Source of the DNA: Parastagonospora avenae f. sp. tritici 18332-5
Taxonomy: Eukaryota; Ascomycota; Dothideomycetes; Pleosporales; Phaeosphaeriaceae
Reading direction: 5' to 3'
DNA: 64,000 nt
Assembly: GCA_022559985.1 (NCBI GenBank)
Contig: JAFJTR010000008.1
Coordinates: 1 to 64,000 of the forward strand
This document shows positions 58,035 to 64,000 of the stretch, in pieces. Below the pieces are notes generated by a model, which saw only the letters and a list, made by a program, of their open reading frames with translations, made no database searches and was not told the origin of the DNA. Position numbers and translations under genes: made by a program. The stretch's first letter is position 1; every line of letters starts with the position of its first letter.

Positions 58035-58988
58035 GCCAGCGGCTGCTCCCGCACCACGCCACCACCACCATCACTACATTCGCCTCCATCAATCCCCTTC
58101 ACAACAGTCACGATGACTGCATCATCGGCGACCAAGCACCACCACCGGCCCCGGCCAACATCACAAACGCTGCGTAAGCAGCGCACCGAGCGCTGGCGGA
58201 CAACCTCTCCACCATAGCGCTCTTCAACATCAAACATCACCTATCAGGCTTCGGCCATTTATCTCCACGCACTCTTCAACACCTTCTGTACCAACAATTT
58301 CCTTACCATATGTATCACCATCTTCCCTTCTTCTATTTAGCACGGCACAGCATAGCGCATCACAGCGACGGAGTTTTCACCCACGGTATTTAGACATGTA
58401 TGATGGAACAACGAATTCGGGGCGTAGGAAATATCGGCGCTTTCATTTTCTTTCGCATTGTTTGGGAGTTTGGGGGCTTGATTTCTAGACGAGATGGGAC
58501 ACCGGCCGGGAATTATCGGCTCTTCACTGAGCTGGGTCAGGCAACGGGGAATGGAAACGGGCACACGGAATCGGAAACGGCACGACTTTTAGAGGTTGGA
58601 GTAGATTTGGAGTTTTTGGGGGGCGTCTTCTTGTTTCTTCTCTTCTTTATCTCATCTTTCCTGTTTTTGGAAATTCACATTCGCTTTGTTTTGGTCACAT
58701 TTCACATCTTTAATATCTCTGCTTTTGGAATTCATCTTTCTCCGTCTGCATGTGCGCTGGTTGATCCGGCAGCAAGTATTTCGCTCAATCCATAGCCACA
58801 CGATACCCTGGTCGGTATCTCCAAATCCAAACCCACTCGATCGGTCTATCCCACATATCACTTTGCATTATCACATTTCAGCCCCAAGCAGCTAAATAGC
58901 GCACCCCTGCCATGATCCTGCCCGAGTGCGAGCGCGTGCGCGGACGTGGCCATTGCGTGTGCTCGGTCGGGAAACAACGGTCGTGATT
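58035..58988. other. Downstream region of micro-ORF transcript
   Basis: A CA-rich then T-rich sequence. A 131-codon frame (58400-58795) ends in a hydrophobic stretch (FLFLLFFISSFLFLEI) that arises from T-rich DNA and is not convincing. Probably the 3' UTR of the micro-ORF transcript and the convergent MnmE 3' flank. Confidence 0.4.
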
Positions 58989-61147
58989 TCATTTCCCTAC
59001 GCAGAACCTGTAGCGAGCAAGTTAGATCAGTAATGCAGAATACTCATCACAAAGCTTCTAGAAGGTGGCAGGGGTTGCGAGAAGTAAACGTGGTATAACG
59101 TCAGACGGACAGGGAGGAATTCCATATCCACGACCCCGGGCTATGCTTGCCCTGTGCACTTATCGATTTGCGAACGGTCACACGCTTCCAGCAAGAGTGG
59201 CTTGTGGGCCATGGCTGTGCGTTGATAAAATGGGGCGAAAACACTGGTGGTCATGGCGCAGTACGCCTTGTCGACAGGGTAGGTGATTGAAGCGCAAGCG
59301 AACGACAAATCAAAGATCGAAACAGGCATGTGACTTACTTCTCAAATACGACACCTAGGACTTCTTCAACGTCGCCGCTCTCTCCACGGCCGGTAATCCG
59401 GGCCAATGCTTCGGCAGCTGAGCGCAGTGATTCGGCAGCCACAACTATATCCACCTCATCTTCCGATCCGGTAGGGCAGGGCTCTGATGCCAGCACATGT
59501 GGGTCAACGGTCGTCAAGAAGGACTCCAGGTGGCCGAGACATTCGGAAAGCAAGAGACGTTGACGCTCGGTTGCGCCAAGGGATTCTTGCCAAAGTCCGG
59601 GGTCGGGGTCCGACTCTGGCACTATTGCAGCAGTCATGCTTTTGAAGACGTCGAGAAGGGTGGTCAGGAAACTCTGGATGTGGCCAGGGTCTGATGAAGT
59701 TGCTGTTGCGGATACCTTGCAAGAGATGAAGGTGACTCGATCAGACGAAATGCCCAGTTCGGACTGCACTCGCATTGCCCATGTGTGCTCTAGAAAAGCG
59801 ACGTTGTCGAGTTGGTCGATCTTGTTGATGGCGACGATAACGTTAACACCAAGATCTACACACTGCTTGGCCGTCTCCATAACTTCGGGATCCATCTCGG
59901 CTGTGGCGTCTTGAACAACGATCAGAACATCGGACTCGAGCGCCCGCTGCTTGGCTCGCCTGATCCCTTCTTGCTCAACTATACCGACGGCATCTGCTCC
60001 CACAACACCGGCTCTGCGCAAGCCAGCCATGTCCCCAATCTTCACAAGCCATCCGCCCAAATCAACGCCGACTTCGACAACGTCTCGCGTGGTTCCAGCT
60101 TCTTGGGAGACGATTGCCGCGTCTCTACCGACAATACGGTTGAGCAGGCTGCTCTTTCCGGCGTTAGGCGCTCCAAGGAGTGCCACGCTTATGCCGTTCC
60201 GCAGCAACTCTCCGCGCACGGCGTTCACAAGGTGTGCTTCCATTTGGGCACGCAAGGCTCGGATCTGTTCGGCGACAGAGGCGCATAATAGGGCAGGTGA
60301 TTCGTCGAAGTGCTGGTCCTCGGAGAAGTCGATCAAGGCCTCCAGCTCCCCGCGCGCCGCGAGCAGCAGCTGCCGCCAGTGCTCGTACCGAACAGCCAGC
60401 GACGAGGTTGTGCCGCACACAGATAGCTTGCGCTGCTGCTCAGTAGATGCGGATAGTGTCTCGCCAAGCGACTCGATTTGGGGCAAATCCATGCGATTGT
60501 TGGCAAATGCGCGCCGTGTGAACTCGCCAGGTTCGGCATAGCGGATCGCACGTGTAGCCCTTGTCGGACTTTCGTGGGCTGCTGCACATTGTGGTATTGC
60601 TGCTAGTACTGCGCGAACAATGGCCGGCCCGCCATGCACGTGCAGCTCGAGCACATCTTCACCAGTGACAGTGTTCGGTGCGGGAAAGTATAGAACGAGT
60701 GCACCAGAATCGAGGAGAGTTGCGGGCGAAGGCGATTGATGCGGGCTGTACAGCTTGCGAAGCGATGCATACCGCGGCTTTGGGAGAGGAGTTGAGGGAC
60801 ACAGCCCTGTATAGATCTGTCACGCGTTCAGTGTTGTAGCAAAGTCAGAACTATATCAGGTGTACCTGTCTACATGCTGAGCCAGATATCCTAATGACGG
60901 CTATAGCAGCCTTTCCGGATGCAGTCGATAGAGCATATATTGTGGGCTCATCTTGATCAAGACTGGTAACGTGAGATGTCCGATGCTGGAGCAGGCCCAA
61001 GGGCTTCTGGAAGAGGTAATGCGGGCCAAGCTGAGGAAATACCCGTCTGGCTCCAATGGGCACGGAGAAGTGGCGCAATGAAGAAACAATCTGTCTAGGC
61101 TTTGTAAAGCGGTAGTTGCATCTGAAAGACGGAGTGAAAGCTCTCAT
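58989..61147 (-). CDS. MSS1: Mitochondrial tRNA modification GTPase (MnmE/MSS1)
   Basis: Exons are 61147-60866, 60816-59339 and 59007-58989, with introns of 49 and 331 nt, giving 592 residues. With MTO1/MnmG the enzyme modifies the wobble uridine of mitochondrial tRNAs. The first 60 residues are Arg-rich and fit a mitochondrial presequence. The folate-binding N-domain starts TIYALSTASGKAAIAVIRISG, then LELHVHGG and AEPGEFTRRAFANNRMDL. The G domain has GAPNAGKSSLLN, GTTRD, a D-M-A-G in place of the usual D-T-A-G, and NKID. The last exon is 19 nt and encodes only the conserved end FCVGK, whose Cys is the family signature. The exon-2 donor GTAAGT overlaps an otherwise early TAA after VVFEK. Divergent from MAK16. 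Confidence 0.93.
59008..59338 (-). other. 331-nt terminal intron of MnmE gene
   Basis: Donor GTAAGT, branch-like CTGATCTAACTTGC, acceptor CGCTACAG. It is six times longer than its neighbours and precedes a 19-nt exon; open frames inside it are short and unremarkable. Confidence 0.8.
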
Positions 61148-61336
61148 CCCGAGAGCAACAAGATTGTCACATGGTGGGGTGCAATTGGCAGAGTTGTGGT
61201 TCGCTGGTGCTGCTTCTCCGCAAATGGCCCTAGCGGCTGGACCCACCCTCGAAGTCTTGGCTGCCAAAATAATTTCTGAAAGCCGCCCGTCGCCCGCCGA
61301 CAACAACCAACGCCGCCTATAATCAAAACACACGCC
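61148..61336. promoter_or_regulatory. 189-bp divergent promoter, MnmE / MAK16
   Basis: The two start codons point outward from this short region. It must contain both core promoters, and no clear TATA is seen, which fits housekeeping genes. Confidence 0.6.
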
Positions 61337-62421
61337 ATGGCTTCAGGTATGAATTGCACGTGATGTAATATACAACAGTGAAATGCTAAGAATCCGCAGA
61401 CGACCTCGTGTGGTCCATCATTGGCACCGACTTTTGCAGTTTCAAACTGAAGACCACCAAGGACCAGACCTTCTGTCGCAACGAGCACAATGTCTCTGGT
61501 TTCTGCAGCAAACAGTCCTGTCCACTCGCCAACTCGCGATACGCCACCATCCGATCCGATCCCGCGACCGGAAGTCTCTACCTCTACATCAAAGCGATTG
61601 AGCGATCCCACTTGCCGTCGAAATGGTGGGAGCGCATAAAGCTTCCAAGTAACTACACCAAGGCGCTCGAACTAGTTGACGAACACCTTGCATACTTCCC
61701 AAAATTCCTCGTCCACAAGAACAAGCAGCGTTTGACGAGGCTGACTCAGGTCAACATTCGCATCCGCAAATTGGCAAAGGAAGAAGAGCGCCTGGGTGAG
61801 CGACTAGTGCCGAGACTGGCGCCCAAGCTGCGAAGGCGTGAGGAGGGCCGAGAGAGGAAGGCGCTGGCTGCTGCTAAGGTAGAGCGTGCGATTGAGCGAG
61901 TTCTTATCGACCGTCTTCGCTCTGGTGCGTATGGAGATCGCCCGCTCAATGTCGAGCCGAATGTGTGGAAGCGAGTCATGCGCGGTCTCGAGAAAGAGGG
62001 TCAAGTTGAGCGCGACGAGGATCTCGATGACGGTATGGAAGAAGAGGACGAAGAGAACGAGTATGAGCAAGAGATGGAGAACGGCGTTGGCGAAGTCGAA
62101 TACGTGAGCGACATTGAGGGCGAGACCGACGACGAGATGGAAGACTTTGAGGACTGGGTCGGTGGACAGAGCCCAGACGAGGGCTCAGGCGAAGATGACG
62201 AGAGCGACGAGGCCAGCGGCAGCGAAGCCGAAGACGACGAATCTGCTGATGAGGATACCGAGGCGCTCAAGAAGACGCTCGCCAACCTTAAGCGCAAGCG
62301 CCCAGCTGGACCCCCGCCCAAGCCTAAGAAGAAGCCTTCCAAAGACTCCAAGGGTCCCAAACGCAATATCGAATACGAAATCGAGAGGGAGCCTGCTACG
62401 AGAGAGGCTATGCGTATATGA
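61337..62421 (+). CDS. MAK16: MAK16, 60S ribosome biogenesis factor
   Basis: Exon 1 is only 10 nt (61337-61346, ATG GCT TCA G). A 53-nt intron follows and exon 2 is 61400-62421, giving 343 residues. The start MASDDLVWSIIGTDFCSFK, the conserved NEHNVSGFCSKQSCPLANSRYATI with its cysteines, YLYIKAIERSHLPSKWWERIKL and the LVHKNKQRLTRLTQVNIR segment are diagnostic of MAK16. It is a nucleolar protein needed for early 60S pre-ribosome assembly (27S pre-rRNA processing). The C-terminal third is strongly acidic with a basic KRKRPAGPPPKPKKKPSK end, a common nucleolar pattern. Intact and full length. Confidence 0.95.
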
Positions 62422-62672
62422 TACCCTTCGGCATATTATTGATACCATCGGCGTTCATTGTTGGCTTCATGTGAAGGCGTACTAGACAGGCAGGCTACAA
62501 AAGCGACACGCGCGGCATTCTGCTGCGCACTAGCACAATCCTCAAAGAGCTTACAAGACGTTGTAAGACATCTCGCACGTTCTCAAAGATTTCCACCCTT
62601 CACAATGTTAAATGTCTTGCCCGTACCTATCATGCTTGTCATGGTCTTCTTACCGTGAATAGTCGATACAGA
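62422..62672. other. Short intergenic region
   Basis: Between the MAK16 stop and the unknown frame at 62673. A 12-codon-plus hydrophobic frame from ATG 62605 (MLNVLPVPIMLVMVFLP) ends at 62658. It could be a first exon of the next gene, but no splice site joins them. Confidence 0.35.
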
Positions 62673-63362
62673 ATGCTCAACTGCGCTCCCCCAAATACAT
62701 ATCTGCAGAAGAAATCGTTGGAGCTGGAGGCTGCTGGGCTTGCGCATGTAGCATGGCAGACTGCAGATCCAGGGTGGCTGGACACTCTTCGCTCTTGTAC
62801 TCCAGATGTCTACGACACAGATTTTCTCACTGCAATCTCGTCTTTTCCTATAGCACTCCCATACGTTGTGGACGAGCGTTTTTGTCGGGCAAGTGAACGT
62901 GATGCAGCACAAGCTGACACCTTACCCGTCACATCTCCGAATCTGTTCGAAGGCCAGTTTGCGCCTTTCCGTGAGAAAGAACGCAATGGCTTACAACGTT
63001 TACTCACAGGAACGCTGACTGAACCTGCTGTACATACTTCTCACGACGATGCTGATGAACGGGATCCACAGCAGGGCAATCCGAAATCAAATCTCGCGTG
63101 TGAGGTAGTGGTACATGAGGGAGTTGAAGTGATGGAAATGGTGGGGACGAGGTCTGGAAGGGTCCTTAGGAGAAGATACAACGGTCTAGGCATGCCGGGC
63201 AAAAGGAGATGTGAAAAGGCCAAGACTGAGGAAAGCGTGGAGGTGGATTGTGTTGTGGAGAAGGCAGGGGCGGTTGGAGGTGGACAATACGAACGCATGG
63301 AGGTTGGCGGTGTTGTGGAGAAAGTAAGGGTAGTTGGAGCTGAAAATTTTGTAGTGTTGTAA
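62673..63362 (+). CDS. Hypothetical protein, 229 aa
   Basis: An open frame from ATG 62673 (MLNCAPPNTYLQKKSLELEA) runs to a stop at 63360-63362. The N-half contains a well-mixed sequence (HVAWQTADPGWLDTLRSCTP, LPYVVDERF). A basic patch GRVLRRRYNGLGMPGKRRCEKAK in the second half looks like a nuclear localisation or nucleic-acid contact segment. The C-terminus repeats a 16-residue unit twice (VVEKAGAVGGGQYERM, then VVEKVRVVGAENF). I do not recognise the family. The coding call rests on length and natural composition. The gene may have further 5' exons, since the frame is open to 62655 without an ATG. Confidence 0.42.
   Translation: MLNCAPPNTYLQKKSLELEAAGLAHVAWQTADPGWLDTLRSCTPDVYDTDFLTAISSFPIALPYVVDERFCRASERDAAQADTLPVTSPNLFEGQFAPFREKERNGLQRLLTGTLTEPAVHTSHDDADERDPQQGNPKSNLACEVVVHEGVEVMEMVGTRSGRVLRRRYNGLGMPGKRRCEKAKTEESVEVDCVVEKAGAVGGGQYERMEVGGVVEKVRVVGAENFVVL
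63218..63350 (+). repeat. Imperfect tandem repeat in 3' end of hypothetical gene
   Basis: GGAGGTGGATTGTGTTGTGG and GGAGGTTGGCGGTGTTGTGG begin two units about 60 nt apart, each followed by AGAA[AG]G...GTTGGAG. Confidence 0.5.
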
Positions 63363-64000
63363 GCCAGACACGGAACTTGTTGTCATTCAAGCCTTTGTTA
63401 CCCTGTAGTTTACTCATCCACCGTCTCTTTTATGCCATATCCTTCACCGGAATCTGCCCGGGTATCATTTTAAAGGTTTTCAAGACTCCACATCTTTCAC
63501 GATTCTCCAAAAGGCCTTGCTAAATGCTAAGCACTGGCCGCAAGATCCATTTCAAAGACACCTGATTTCGTGCCTGACACGGCCGTTGTCAACTGCCACT
63601 ACTGCGGCATGTAGATGTCATCCAAAGCGTTGGACTCAAACCCCTTGCACATTTGCAACCTTCGCCATACCCCAAGCGGTAACCCGCATGCCATCCATTT
63701 CATCTCTCTGCCGAGCACGAGGACCTTTTCCGTTTCTAAAAGCTTAGCGAGCTTCCCTAGCCTCGTCACGGTGCTCCCATCCCCACACCCCAGCCTCCAT
63801 CATTGCGCCGGGACTACCCAAAGAAGCAACCCGCCGCACCAGCAACTAGCATTGTTCAGAAACCGCCCAATCGATGGCGAGTCGTGCGCTGCGATGCAGT
63901 TTTCCGTCTCCGCACGCTTTTCCCCACGGGGCGCGTGACGTGCTGATCTCTACAGGCGGCTGAAGGCACTCAACGTCATCGCGCGGATTTGAGCCATGGA
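63363..64000. other. Right-edge region, no supported gene
   Basis: C/T- and CA-rich sequence with frames of 76-107 codons lacking motifs. It may hold the upstream region of a gene beyond the window edge. Confidence 0.35.

Noticed and set aside
58400..58795. 131-codon plus-strand frame with a hydrophobic end
   Set aside because: The hydrophobic stretch comes from T-rich DNA; likely UTR sequence.
1..64000. CRISPR arrays, rRNA, tRNA genes and bacterial-type operons
   Set aside because: None seen; the spliced genes identify eukaryotic DNA. tRNA genes were searched for only by eye through the T-loop motif, so a divergent one could be missed.
1..64000. A complete secondary-metabolite cluster around the P450, peroxidase and FAD oxidase
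   Set aside because: No polyketide, peptide or terpene synthase is present, the P450 is dead, and the genes are more than 30 kb apart.

Overview
The window reads as nuclear DNA of a filamentous ascomycete (Pezizomycotina; a Dothideomycete is plausible but unproven). Genes are split by short GT-AG introns of about 40-107 nt with CTAAC/CTGAC-like branch sites, there are no operons, several promoters carry TATAAAG, and the families (fungal-rhodopsin membrane protein, DUF1996, GH127, G1 eqolisin fold, 2EXR proteins, SepA-type formin) are typical of moulds. I rebuilt exons by hand from splice signals and reading phase.

Layout. 1-250: 5' end of a Pogo-like DDE transposase gene running off the left edge. 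1191-10548: secreted GH127 arabinofuranosidase-like enzyme, a dead thiamine-diphosphate enzyme gene, an intact secreted class II-type heme peroxidase, and a dead cytochrome P450 gene. 12297-18792: two small secreted proteins of unknown function, a BTB protein, and a pepsin-like half protein. 20795-28939: core genes for formate dehydrogenase, a small membrane protein and a 1751-residue formin. 29467-34400: two paralogous F-box genes, both broken, the first split by a 170-bp insertion whose removal restores the frame exactly. 35563-36977: rhodopsin-like membrane protein. 40406-44846: three tandem members of one 2EXR-type family, all broken or truncated. 44988-49536: three intact minus-strand genes in a row (NmrA-like, secreted FAD oxidase, DUF1996). 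50673-53010: an apparently catalytically dead G1-fold protein and the HUS1 checkpoint clamp gene. 57556-58034: a TATA-led transcript candidate with two micro-ORFs ending in the same six residues. 58989-62421: divergent pair of the mitochondrial tRNA-modification GTPase (MnmE/MSS1) and the ribosome-biogenesis factor MAK16. 62673-63362: an unrecognised coding frame.

Theme. Housekeeping genes (FDH, formin, HUS1, MnmE, MAK16) are intact and conserved. Seven accessory genes or fragments between them carry in-frame stops, frameshifts, an insertion or a truncation. The window is a mosaic of stable core genes and decaying accessory islands, with long gene-free spacers, the largest at 36978-40405 and 53011-57555.
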